Shown piece after piece: positions 8,724 to 17,468 of a stretch of 64,000 nucleotides of DNA; within the stretch, counting starts at the first letter, position 1; every line of letters starts with the position of its first letter. The position numbers and the translations under genes are program-made. The DNA is from [Clostridium] polysaccharolyticum. Its GTDB lineage: Bacteria > Bacillota > Clostridia > Lachnospirales > Lachnospiraceae. The notes beneath the pieces were generated by a model that was not told the DNA's origin, did no database searches, and saw only the letters and a list, made by a program, of their open reading frames with translations. The stretch spans positions 1 to 64,000 of the forward strand of contig NZ_FOHN01000010.1 of the NCBI RefSeq assembly GCF_900111595.1. Direction: 5' to 3'.

Positions 8724-9554
8724 GTGAAAGGAAAACGGACAACGAAAAAATTAATTTTGCATATTCTTTTAATTGCAGGAGCCTCTATTATGATTTTGCC
8801 TTTTTTATGGATGCTTCTTACCTCTTGGAAGACGGTAAGTGAGTCTACTTCTATGAATCCATTTGTATTTTTTCCTCATAAACTTAGATGGAATAATTAC
8901 AAAGTGGTTATGGAGCAGAATAGTTTTCTAAGATTATATTTTAATACATTTGCCATGATGGTACTTAGAGTGGCATGTGCGGTTCTATTTAGTGCGATGG
9001 CGGCTTATGCCCTGGCTAGGCTTGAGTTTCCAGGAAGAGACTTTTTATTTGGACTGGTATTATTTCAAATGATGGTGCCTGTACAGATTTTCATAGTCCC
9101 ACAATATCTGATGGTAGATAAATTAGGCATGCGTAATACGATTTTTGCACTGTTATTTCCAGGGCTTGTCAGTGCGTTTGGAACCTTCCTGTTAAGGCAG
9201 TTCTTTATGGGGCTTCCAAAGGAATTAGAAGAGTCGGCAAGATTGGATGGCTGTAACATTGGCCAGACATTCTGGAAAGTCATGCTGCCCCTTACCAAGT
9301 CAGGCCTGATTGCATTAGGAATTTTTACTGCATTGTTTTCTTTCAAGGATCTGATGTGGCCAATGATCGTCAACACCAATGCAGATGCGGCTACGCTGTC
9401 ATCTACCCTTGCTAAGATTTCCAGTGCCTATTCCGTTAATTATCCACAGCTTATGTCAGCTGCGGTTCTTGCAATCTGGCCTATGCTTTTGGTTTATATG
9501 ATTTTTCAAAAACAGTTTATTCAAGGAATTGCTACGTCAGGAGGAAAGTTATAA
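8724..9554 (+). CDS. Sugar ABC transporter permease (MsmG/LacG-like)
   Basis: 276 residues from a GTG start with AGGAGG at 8711-8716. It is the second permease of the CUT1 importer, with an N-terminal helix (about 10-30) and the conserved EAA loop EESARLDGCNIGQTFWKVML. The stop at 9552-9554 is followed directly by the ATG of the alpha-galactosidase with no gap, so translation is coupled. The pair of permeases should form the membrane channel for the imported oligosaccharide. Confidence 0.93.
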   Translation: MKGKRTTKKLILHILLIAGASIMILPFLWMLLTSWKTVSESTSMNPFVFFPHKLRWNNYKVVMEQNSFLRLYFNTFAMMVLRVACAVLFSAMAAYALARLEFPGRDFLFGLVLFQMMVPVQIFIVPQYLMVDKLGMRNTIFALLFPGLVSAFGTFLLRQFFMGLPKELEESARLDGCNIGQTFWKVMLPLTKSGLIALGIFTALFSFKDLMWPMIVNTNADAATLSSTLAKISSAYSVNYPQLMSAAVLAIWPMLLVYMIFQKQFIQGIATSGGKL

Positions 9555-11792
9555 ATGGCTATTATATATACGGAATCGACCAAAGAGTTTCATTTGTATA
9601 ACCAGCAGATCAGTTACCTGTTAAAAGTTCTTCCCAATGGGCAGATTGGGAATCTGTACTATGGAAAACACATCAGGCACAAGGAAGATTATTCTTATCT
9701 GTTAGAAGGGGGGCATCGCCCCCTTGCTGTTTATACGAAGGAAAAGGACTACTTTTTTAGTCCACAGTATACAAGAATGGAATACCCTTCTATTGGGACT
9801 GGAGACTTTCGAGAACCAGCATTTCTTGTAACGAAAGAAAATGGAAGCACGATGCTGTCTCTGGAATACCAGTCACATAGAATCTATCAAGGAAAGGAAA
9901 AACTTAATGGGCTGCCTGCTTTATATGTAGAAGCGGAGCAGGAAGCAGAATCTTTAGAGATTACGTTACAGGATACGATGTCAAAATTTACCTGTATTTT
10001 GAAATACAGCATTTATAAAGACTACCCTGTTCTTACAAGAAGTGTGGAGTTTGTAAATCAAGGAAAAGAAAAAGTGTGGTTAGAAAGGGTTCTTAGTGCT
10101 AGTGTGGACTTGCCAGATGACCAGTATGAAATGGTACAGCTTTCTGGAGCCTGGGCGAGAGAACGAAAAGTAGTTACAAGGCCGCTTGCTATGGGAATTC
10201 AGGGAATTACCAGCAGGAGAGGAATTAGCAGTGCTGAACAGAATCCATTTATAGCAGTAAAACGAAAGAATGCAGATGAAATGCAGGGAGAAGTGTATGG
10301 ATTCAGTCTTGTTTACAGTGGCAACCATCTGGAACAGATAGAAGTAGATACCTGCAATATGTCAAGAATTCAGCTAGGAATCCATCCAGACGGATTCTGC
10401 TGGCCGTTACTGCCAGAGGAAGCGTTTCAAAGTCCAGAGGCAGTTCTGGTATATTCTGATAAAGGATTAAATGGAATGAGTCAGGCTTATCATAAAATAT
10501 ACCGCCAACGTCTGGTGCGTGGAGTGTGGCGGGATAAAGAACGCCCGATTCTTATTAACAATTGGGAGGCTACTGGGGCGGCATTTACCGACAAGCAGAT
10601 TCTTGAGATAGCCAAGGCAGGAAAAGAACTTGGAATGGAACTGTTTGTATTAGATGATGGATGGTTTGGAAAACGTGATAATGATGAATCGGGGCTTGGA
10701 GACTGGTATGTGACAAACTATGAAAAGCTTCCTGAGGGAATTGAAGGAATTGCCAATAAGATTACCAGTCTTGGCATGAAGTTTGGTCTCTGGTTTGAGC
10801 CGGAAATGGTCAACAAAGATTCTGATTTGTACCGGGAACATCCAGACTGGATCTTATGTGAGCCGGACCACATCCCTTATCCAAGCAGAAATCAGTATAT
10901 TTTAGATTTTTCTCGGAAAGAAGTGACAGACTATATCTATGAATTAATGGAAAATGTGCTGTCTTCTGCACCGATATCTTATGTAAAATGGGATATGAAC
11001 CGTTATATGACGGATAGTTATTCTGTTACCAGACGGCCAGAGGAGCAGGGAAAAATCATGCATGAGTATATACTGGGTGTATACGGCCTGTATGAACGGT
11101 TAATCAGAAGATTCCCAGAGATTTTGTTTGAATCCTGTTCTAGCGGTGGTGCCAGATTTGACCCTGGGATGCTTTATTATGCGCCACAGGCTTGGACCAG
11201 TGATGATACAGATGCTATGGAACGTGTGAAAATCCAGTACGGGACATCTTTTGTGTATCCATTAAGCAGTATGGGGGCCCATGTGTCAGAAGTGCCTAAT
11301 CAGCAGGTCGGCCGCGTCACAACAATGGAGACTAGGGGAAATGTGGCTTTGTTTGGCATGTTTGGCTTTGAACTGGATTTAGGAAAACTGACAGAATCCG
11401 AGCGGGAGCTTGTAAAGGAGCAGGTCGCATTTGCAAAGGCGCATCGGAAGCTGATTATGACAGGCACATTTTACCGGTTACAGAGTCCATTTGAAGGAAA
11501 TGACAGTGCGTGGATGATTGTCTCAGAGGATAAAAAGGAAGCATTAGTTGGATTTTACCGTATGTCAGGTGTGCCAAATGCTCCTTGGACCCGCCTTCGC
11601 CTGGCTGGGCTGGATGAGAATAGGAAGTATCAGAAAGATGGAGATGCAGCGTGGTATGGCGGTGATGAGCTGATGCATGCCGGGATGGTAATTGAGAAGG
11701 ACAGTCTTAGCAATCATGGTGGAGATTATAGTTCGGGGGTTGTGTATCTGTATTCAGACTTGATGATTGATAGAAATAATATAAAATTGTAG
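9555..11792 (+). CDS. aga: GH36 alpha-galactosidase
   Basis: 745 residues, the normal length for GH36, with no signal peptide, so intracellular. An N-terminal beta-supersandwich (to about 330) precedes a TIM barrel (about 335-640) and a C-terminal beta-domain. The barrel shows LFVLDDGWFGKR. The nucleophile is Asp480 in VKWDMNR, and the acid/base lies in WTSDDTD (around residues 550-551). ESCSSGGARFDPGML is the family hallmark. It hydrolyses terminal alpha-1,6-galactose from raffinose-type sugars imported by the genes just upstream. It is last in the operon; a terminator follows at 11900. Confidence 0.95.
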   Translation: MAIIYTESTKEFHLYNQQISYLLKVLPNGQIGNLYYGKHIRHKEDYSYLLEGGHRPLAVYTKEKDYFFSPQYTRMEYPSIGTGDFREPAFLVTKENGSTMLSLEYQSHRIYQGKEKLNGLPALYVEAEQEAESLEITLQDTMSKFTCILKYSIYKDYPVLTRSVEFVNQGKEKVWLERVLSASVDLPDDQYEMVQLSGAWARERKVVTRPLAMGIQGITSRRGISSAEQNPFIAVKRKNADEMQGEVYGFSLVYSGNHLEQIEVDTCNMSRIQLGIHPDGFCWPLLPEEAFQSPEAVLVYSDKGLNGMSQAYHKIYRQRLVRGVWRDKERPILINNWEATGAAFTDKQILEIAKAGKELGMELFVLDDGWFGKRDNDESGLGDWYVTNYEKLPEGIEGIANKITSLGMKFGLWFEPEMVNKDSDLYREHPDWILCEPDHIPYPSRNQYILDFSRKEVTDYIYELMENVLSSAPISYVKWDMNRYMTDSYSVTRRPEEQGKIMHEYILGVYGLYERLIRRFPEILFESCSSGGARFDPGMLYYAPQAWTSDDTDAMERVKIQYGTSFVYPLSSMGAHVSEVPNQQVGRVTTMETRGNVALFGMFGFELDLGKLTESERELVKEQVAFAKAHRKLIMTGTFYRLQSPFEGNDSAWMIVSEDKKEALVGFYRMSGVPNAPWTRLRLAGLDENRKYQKDGDAAWYGGDELMHAGMVIEKDSLSNHGGDYSSGVVYLYSDLMIDRNNIKL

Positions 11793-12146
11793 AATTTTTG
11801 GTATGTGTTATTATTGCCTGTACTGTAAAAAATGGTAATTGATTTAGAACGGACAGATAAATAATTCTAACGTAATCTATTATATGCAAAGTATTTTTTG
11901 GACAGATCCATTTGCTTGGCTCTGTCCCTAGTTTTTGTATAAATATCCTTGTATAGGAAAAGATTTTTGGTATCATATAATCTATGTGTAAAATAATTCA
12001 TTTTATCCTTAAGTTATATTCACATAACAAATTTTTATAAACTGGTAGCATTCTTATGGAAAATCATGTAGAATAATAAGGCAGTATTATTAAATAGAGC
12101 ACACAGTTACATGTGGGCAAATTGTGAAATATAAATCGGAGGAATT
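11793..12146 (+). other. Intergenic region between alpha-galactoside operon and trkA
   Basis: It holds one terminator (11900-11936) and otherwise AT-rich DNA with no gene. I looked for a ydaO-type c-di-AMP riboswitch, common before potassium genes, and did not see its conserved blocks. Confidence 0.5.
11900..11936 (+). terminator. Terminator of the alpha-galactoside operon
   Basis: GGACAGA (11900-11906) pairs with TCTGTCC (11921-11927), followed by CTAGTTTTT. The stem is short but followed by a T-run. Confidence 0.65.
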
Positions 12147-13505
12147 ATGGAGATTATTATTGTAGGCTGCGGCAAGGTCGGAAGTACCTTAGCAGAACAA
12201 TTAAGCAGGGAAGGACATAACATTTCAATTATTGATGTGAACGAGCAGAGAGTGGAGGAGATATCGAATAATTGTGATGCAATGGGCTATGTTGGAAATG
12301 GAGGAAGTTATAGTGTTCAGCTTGAGGCAGGAATTGAGAAGGCTCACTTAATGATAGCAGTGACTGGTTCGGATGAACTGAATCTTTTGTGCTGCCTGAT
12401 TGCTAGAAAAGCAGGTAATTGTAAAACAATAGCAAGAGTTCGTAATCCTATCTACAGCAAGGAAATTCAATTTATCAAAGAAGAACTGGGCTTATCACTG
12501 ATTATTAATCCTGAGTACGAGGCAGCATCTGAAATTGCAAGGCTTTTGCGTTTCCCATCTGCAATTGATATTAATCTGTTTAATAAAGGCCGTGTGGAAC
12601 TGTTAAGTTTCCGCGTTGGACAGGATTCTCCTTTAAAAGATACTAGAATAAATGAAATCCATAGAAAATTTAAATGTGATATTTTAGTTTCCATTGTGGA
12701 ACGAGGCGAAGAAGTAATCATTCCAAACGGAGACGTGTTAATTAAGAAAAATGACCTGGTTTCTATCGTTGCACCACATAAAGAGGCATTGGACTTTTTT
12801 GTGAAAATCGGACTTGTGAAGAATCCGGTAAAAAGTGCCATGCTTATAGGTGGTGGAAAGCTTTCTTATTATCTTGCAAAGAAACTGATAAAGAGCGGCA
12901 TTAACGTAAAGATTATTGAAGAGAAATTATCCCGCTGTGAGGAACTGACAGAATTATTGCCAAGAGCAATGGTAATTCACGGCGATGGCACCGATACCAA
13001 TCTGCTGCTAGAGGAAGGAATTGAGGAAATGGAATCATTTGCTTCCTTGACAGGCATGGATGAGGAAAATGTCCTGTTGTCCTTGTATGCCAAAAGCCGT
13101 ATGAAAGGAAAAACCATTACAAAGATCAACCGGATTGCATATGATGAAGTAATAAACAGCTTAGATCTGGGTAGTGTAATTTATCCGAAGTACACAACAG
13201 CAGCTTATATTCTTCAGTATGTGCGTGCTATGAATAACTCCATTGGAAGCAATGTAGAGACCTTATATAAAATTAAGAAAAATAAAGCAGAAGCCCTTGA
13301 GTTTATTGTAAATGAAAGTTCCAAATTAATTGGTAAAAACTTAGAAGAACTCTCACTTAAGAAAAATGTACTCATCTGCTGTATCAACCGTAATGGCATG
13401 GTTATAACACCAAAAGGCCAGGACAGCTTACAAAAAGGGGATCACGTAATTGTGGTAACCACAAATGTAGGACTACACGATTTAAGTGATATAGTAAGGG
13501 GTTAA
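12147..13505 (+). CDS. trkA: Trk potassium uptake regulatory subunit TrkA
   Basis: 452 residues with two tandem RCK units. Each has an NAD-binding Rossmann start: VGCGKVGSTLAEQL near residue 6 and IGGGKLSYYLAKKL near 234. Each is followed by an acidic residue after beta-2 and a TrkA-C domain (about 140-225 and 370-450). It forms the cytoplasmic gating ring of the Trk potassium channel and senses nucleotides. The Shine-Dalgarno GGAGG lies just upstream. trkH starts 3 bp after its stop, so the two are one operon. Confidence 0.95.
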   Translation: MEIIIVGCGKVGSTLAEQLSREGHNISIIDVNEQRVEEISNNCDAMGYVGNGGSYSVQLEAGIEKAHLMIAVTGSDELNLLCCLIARKAGNCKTIARVRNPIYSKEIQFIKEELGLSLIINPEYEAASEIARLLRFPSAIDINLFNKGRVELLSFRVGQDSPLKDTRINEIHRKFKCDILVSIVERGEEVIIPNGDVLIKKNDLVSIVAPHKEALDFFVKIGLVKNPVKSAMLIGGGKLSYYLAKKLIKSGINVKIIEEKLSRCEELTELLPRAMVIHGDGTDTNLLLEEGIEEMESFASLTGMDEENVLLSLYAKSRMKGKTITKINRIAYDEVINSLDLGSVIYPKYTTAAYILQYVRAMNNSIGSNVETLYKIKKNKAEALEFIVNESSKLIGKNLEELSLKKNVLICCINRNGMVITPKGQDSLQKGDHVIVVTTNVGLHDLSDIVRG

Positions 13506-13508
13506 AAG

Positions 13509-14951
13509 ATGAATTATCGTTTTATTGTTTATATATTAGGATGGATTTTAAATATTCAGGGAATTTTTCTTCTGGTTCCTTCTTTAGTTGCATTGTGTTA
13601 CAGAGAAGAAAGTGGATTTTCTTTCCTTATTGCAGCAGGAATCAGTTTAGCATTTGGAGCTTTAGCAACCGTAAGAAAACCAAGAAACTGTTTGTTTTAT
13701 GCAAAAGACGGATTTGTAAGTGTTGCATTAGGCTGGGTAGTTCTTAGTATGTCTGGTGCACTTCCGTTTCTGTTTAGTGGAGAGATTCCATCTGTATTTG
13801 ATGCATTGTTTGAAACTATTTCAGGATATACAACTACAGGAGCTACTATTTTAACAGATGTAGAGGCAATGTCAAAAAGCCTTTTGTTCTGGAGAAGTTT
13901 TACCCACTGGATTGGAGGCATGGGCATTCTGGTATTTGTACTATGCATTCTGCCTTTAGCCGGTGGCAATAACATGTATTTAATGCGTGCAGAAAGTCCA
14001 GGGCCAAGTGTTGGTAAATTAGTACCTCGTGTACGTTCCACAGCTGTCATTTTATACGGAATTTACGCTGCACTTACTGCAGTGGAATGTGTACTTCTTT
14101 TAATTGGTGGCATGAGCTTTTTTGATGCAGTTACGACATCCTTTGCTACGGCGGGAACTGGAGGATTTGGCATTCGTAATTCCAGTATTGCAGAATATAA
14201 TGTATTCTTGCAAAATGTGATTGCTGTATTCATGGTGGTATTTGGTGTAAATTTTTCCGTTTATTTTTTAATATTGATTAGAAAGCCAAAGCAGATATTA
14301 AAAAGTGAAGAACTTCGTACTTATATTGGAATCGTGGCAGCATCCACAGTTTTAATTGGGTTCAATATCAGAGATTCTTTTGCTTCAGTCTGGTCAGCAT
14401 TGCAGCAGGCATTTTTCCAAGTTGCATCTATCATTACTACAACAGGATTTTCCACAATAGATTTCAACTTGTGGCCAACATTTTCAAAATGCATTCTCGT
14501 AATGATTATGTTTGTGGGTGCTTGTGCTGGAAGTACAGGTGGAGGCATAAAAGTATCTCGAATTGTAATTGCATATAAAAATATTAAGAATGGAATTGAA
14601 TCTTTTGTTCACCCTAAGAGTGTTCGGATCATTAGCATGGAAGGAAAAAAAGTAAGCAATGAAGTAGTACGTTCCGTAAACACTTACATTGTGCTGTATT
14701 TCGCTGTATTTGTAGCTTCGGTTCTTTTAATTTCCTTAGAGAACTTTAGCTTTGAAACAAGTTTTACCTCTGTAGCGGCAACATTAAATAATATCGGGCC
14801 AGGTCTGGACGGAGTTGGCCCTATGGAGAACTTTGCAAAATTTAATTCGTTTTCAAAATGTGTTTTCATGTTTGATATGTTAGCGGGAAGACTGGAACTG
14901 ATTCCTATGGTAATTTTATTCTCACCTTGGATATGGAGAAAGAATCATTAG
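13509..14951 (+). CDS. trkH: Trk potassium uptake membrane subunit TrkH
   Basis: 480 residues, a polytopic membrane protein with four pore-loop repeats. Selectivity-filter segments are visible as SGYTTTGATIL, FATAGTGGFG, ITTTGFSTID and NNIGPGLDG. The GACAGSTGGGIKVSR turn of the family is present. It conducts potassium with the TrkA ring. The gene lies immediately downstream of trkA, with AAGGGG as its ribosome site at the end of trkA. Confidence 0.95.
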   Translation: MNYRFIVYILGWILNIQGIFLLVPSLVALCYREESGFSFLIAAGISLAFGALATVRKPRNCLFYAKDGFVSVALGWVVLSMSGALPFLFSGEIPSVFDALFETISGYTTTGATILTDVEAMSKSLLFWRSFTHWIGGMGILVFVLCILPLAGGNNMYLMRAESPGPSVGKLVPRVRSTAVILYGIYAALTAVECVLLLIGGMSFFDAVTTSFATAGTGGFGIRNSSIAEYNVFLQNVIAVFMVVFGVNFSVYFLILIRKPKQILKSEELRTYIGIVAASTVLIGFNIRDSFASVWSALQQAFFQVASIITTTGFSTIDFNLWPTFSKCILVMIMFVGACAGSTGGGIKVSRIVIAYKNIKNGIESFVHPKSVRIISMEGKKVSNEVVRSVNTYIVLYFAVFVASVLLISLENFSFETSFTSVAATLNNIGPGLDGVGPMENFAKFNSFSKCVFMFDMLAGRLELIPMVILFSPWIWRKNH

Positions 14952-15009
14952 AATGATGAGCAGGTTCCAGACATATACTAAATTAAGAAAATAGTATATG
15001 GAGCTTTCT

Positions 15010-15672
15010 ATGGATGGATTAAATCAAGAGATGCCAATGGATCAAAAGATAGATGCAAGGAGTGGATTTCCACCCGCATATATGACAAGTGAACAAGAAC
15101 CGTATTTGGAGGAGATTGATGTAAAATGGATAAAGGATGCAGTAATCGAAGAAATTTTTAAGGAAGAAATGACCTTTCATGTCAGAATTACTTACCATGA
15201 GCCATATCAAAATACCACTGAGCGGATAAAATCTTTGGAACTGCTGGTTTCTGAATATTATACAAAACTATACGATCAGGAACAGAAGGCCATTTTCCCA
15301 GATGTACTAAAAGAAGGGATGGTAATTGATGCGTTAATTGCTTCAGATTTTATTGAATCAGATAATGCCATGACAGAAGCATTTCAAATCTTAGTGGTAT
15401 CAGCACCATTTGGTACGGATGCGATTGAAGGAAAGGTTCTGCAGGTAAATATACGGATAGGACATATCTTGATTGCACCAATAAACGATCCTCTTCAGGT
15501 GCTTTGTATCGTAGTGTCAGAGGAAACGGTGATTTTTAGTTCCCAAAGCAGAATGATTCCTATGGATCATATTCTTCCAGGCATGTTTATCAGAGTGGAA
15601 CATGGAAACTTTGTTTCATCTAGTACTCCACCGCAGACAACAGCAACAACCATTCAAGTATTGAAAAACTAA
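15010..15672 (+). CDS. Unknown protein with two OB-like beta-domains
   Basis: 220 residues from the ATG at 15010, which has GGAG (15000-15003) 6 nt before it; an ATG at 14998 in frame lacks a ribosome site. No signal peptide or membrane span. The C-terminal 120 residues look like two related beta-barrel units, each with a LxxGMxIxxxI/V core: VLKEGMVIDALIASDF and ILPGMFIRVEHGNF. The second ends TTATTIQVLKN, which recalls OB-like domains such as DUF3221. That similarity is by eye. Neighbours give no clue: trkH ends 58 bp before. Confidence 0.6.
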   Translation: MDGLNQEMPMDQKIDARSGFPPAYMTSEQEPYLEEIDVKWIKDAVIEEIFKEEMTFHVRITYHEPYQNTTERIKSLELLVSEYYTKLYDQEQKAIFPDVLKEGMVIDALIASDFIESDNAMTEAFQILVVSAPFGTDAIEGKVLQVNIRIGHILIAPINDPLQVLCIVVSEETVIFSSQSRMIPMDHILPGMFIRVEHGNFVSSSTPPQTTATTIQVLKN

Positions 15673-15819
15673 AAGACAGGTCATTTGTATTATGCATGGA
15701 TATAGCATGCTATAGGAACAAAGGAGGACATAGGCAGTTTAATATCATGCAATACGTACTTGTGTGCAAAAGGGGTTCTGTGGCTTTTTAAAGAGATTGA
15801 TTTTTAAATATGAGGTATT

Positions 15820-15868
15820 GGCAAAAGTGCTTTGACCCATGACAGTTAGAGCATTTTTGCTTTTGGGT
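15820..15868 (+). terminator. Possible weak terminator
   Basis: GGCAAAAGTGCTTT can pair with AGAGCATTTTTGCTTTT across a 16-nt loop, with a short T-run. It lies between the unknown gene ending at 15672 and the next gene. The rest of 15673-15893 has an AAAGGAGG (15722-15729) followed only by a 14-codon frame from 15749. Confidence 0.35.
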
Positions 15869-15899
15869 TAGCATAAAACAGAGAAAATGGGGAATGTTT

Positions 15900-17381
15900 A
15901 TGTACAAAACAAAGGAAGAAAAGAAAAAAAATTATCATGGTTTGGGTGGTTTGCAAAGAAAAAAGGATAATACGCAACAGGATATATTGGAGAATTCCCC
16001 ATTACATACTGTTCCGTTTCAGGCAAGGGATTTTCATGTTCTTCAATTAAAAGGAAAGGAAACAAAATCAGATTCTAGTGGGAAAACTGTGCAGTTATCA
16101 GGCAAACCACCTGAAAAAAAGAAACCACCATCAGTAAATGTTAGAATACAGCCTGGAATTAGCCGGAGTCTTTACAGTAATAATGGTGAAGAAATTGCAT
16201 CAGTAGATGGAGATACCGCAACGTCTGTTCAATTTACTGATTATGGAAAAACTAAGATAAAAGATTCAGCTATAAAAAAAATAGCAGATGATAATAAGGG
16301 GAAAATAACGAGTCATGATATCTTACAGTATTTTGCTAATATGCATACCTTAAAAAAAGAAAAAAAAAGCAGTAGACAGAATCCGAAAATGATTAAAAAG
16401 AGGAAAAATGGCTGGAGAAAGCACTTAACAGAATATGAATCGGTGCTGATATTCACTTTTAGACTGGAAGAAGTGATGGATTCCGTGTTGAAGCAAGGTG
16501 TAATTTATGGGGATGACCTGGCAAACTTGGAAGCAGAACTGGCGATGTATTATGAAGTTGTGAAAAAACATGCTGGTAAAGACTTTTTATTATCAGCTGT
16601 CTATGTTATAAAACATGCGGGTAATATTCTTTTCCATGAAATGAAATTAGAGGAAAGGGAACAAATACATAACTGTCTTAAAGAAATACAAAGACGAAAA
16701 GAAGAGATGCTGGAAGAAAGGCAATTTATTCTGCTAGAACTTGCCAAGGAAACACCTGATGACCCTGAAATTGCGTTGAGAGGCGATGATTGTAGCGGGT
16801 TTGCATGGTTGATGGCAGAGCTTTATCCTAAGACAGCTGAGAGTGGAAAGGAAGTATCTACAGACGAGTATATAGAAAAAAATATTGGAATATATTCCAG
16901 TGTAAGTGGATATAGCTATCATTATTTTTTATGGTTGACTGAGAACGCTGCTGAAACTGGTGGTGGGGTTACAGTTGAGACTTGTGCAGGAAAGGGCCAG
17001 ACGTACCGTGCTGTATTTAGTATACGTTCCTCTGTCAATACACCTGATAATCCCGTTACAGGCATCGATAAGAGAACAATAGAGACAGGATATACGACAG
17101 TCAATAATCATGTAACAAGAGGAGACGAAAGAATACTTCGATTCTGTTTTGAAAAAGTTCAGGAATTGCTTCAGGGATTGTCTAAAAATCAAAATGGAAA
17201 ATATGTTGTCCCAAAAGCAATGGCAAAAGAATTTTCTTTTGCAAACATATACCGCTTTTATAGTGAAAATAGAAACAAAAAGCCGGAAGATAAAAAAATG
17301 TCTGGATTATTAATGGATGTGAATAAATATTTTGAACAAAATATAGAAATGGAAAAGGGAGTAATAGTATTTGGAAGTTAG
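15900..17381 (+). CDS. Unknown protein with DCSGF motif, possible effector or toxin-like cysteine hydrolase
   Basis: 493 residues from the ATG at 15900 (GGGGA 6 nt upstream; the ATG at 15894 is too close to it). Residues 1-180 are basic and low-complexity, with VPFQARDFHVLQLKGK and TVQLSGK, a pattern seen in the disordered leaders of DUF4157/effector-type proteins. About 180-280 is helical with charged segments. RGDDCSGFAWLMAEL (about 297-311) resembles the catalytic Cys motif of NlpC/P60-type hydrolases. A His follows in YSYHYFLWL, then a long region that may be the rest of the fold (ETCAGKGQTYR). No signal peptide. Monocistronic, with a very stable terminator after it. Enzymatic role is inference. 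Confidence 0.5.
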   Translation: MYKTKEEKKKNYHGLGGLQRKKDNTQQDILENSPLHTVPFQARDFHVLQLKGKETKSDSSGKTVQLSGKPPEKKKPPSVNVRIQPGISRSLYSNNGEEIASVDGDTATSVQFTDYGKTKIKDSAIKKIADDNKGKITSHDILQYFANMHTLKKEKKSSRQNPKMIKKRKNGWRKHLTEYESVLIFTFRLEEVMDSVLKQGVIYGDDLANLEAELAMYYEVVKKHAGKDFLLSAVYVIKHAGNILFHEMKLEEREQIHNCLKEIQRRKEEMLEERQFILLELAKETPDDPEIALRGDDCSGFAWLMAELYPKTAESGKEVSTDEYIEKNIGIYSSVSGYSYHYFLWLTENAAETGGGVTVETCAGKGQTYRAVFSIRSSVNTPDNPVTGIDKRTIETGYTTVNNHVTRGDERILRFCFEKVQELLQGLSKNQNGKYVVPKAMAKEFSFANIYRFYSENRNKKPEDKKMSGLLMDVNKYFEQNIEMEKGVIVFGS

Positions 17382-17383
17382 TC

Positions 17384-17462
17384 AAAAGAGACAGGATAGT
17401 ATGAACGTTCTGAAGGAAAAAGATTTCCTTCAGAACTGCATCAGATACTTCCTGTCTCTTTT
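17384..17462. terminator. Long two-part bidirectional terminator hairpin
   Basis: Outer arms AAAAGAGACAGGA (17384-17396) and TCCTGTCTCTTTT (17450-17462) are a perfect 13-bp match. Inside them GTTCTGAAGGAAA (17407-17419) and TTTCCTTCAGAAC (17424-17436) form a second perfect 13-bp stem. The outer arms end in T-runs on either strand, so it can stop both convergent genes. Confidence 0.85.
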
Positions 17463-17468
17463 CGTTTA

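Noticed and set aside
11793-12146. Possible c-di-AMP (ydaO) riboswitch before trkA
   Set aside because: No ydaO conserved blocks are recognisable; only a terminator of the previous operon is seen.
15749-15793. 14-codon frame after AAGGAGG at 15722
   Set aside because: Spacing from the ribosome site to the ATG is about 19 nt and the peptide has no recognisable feature.
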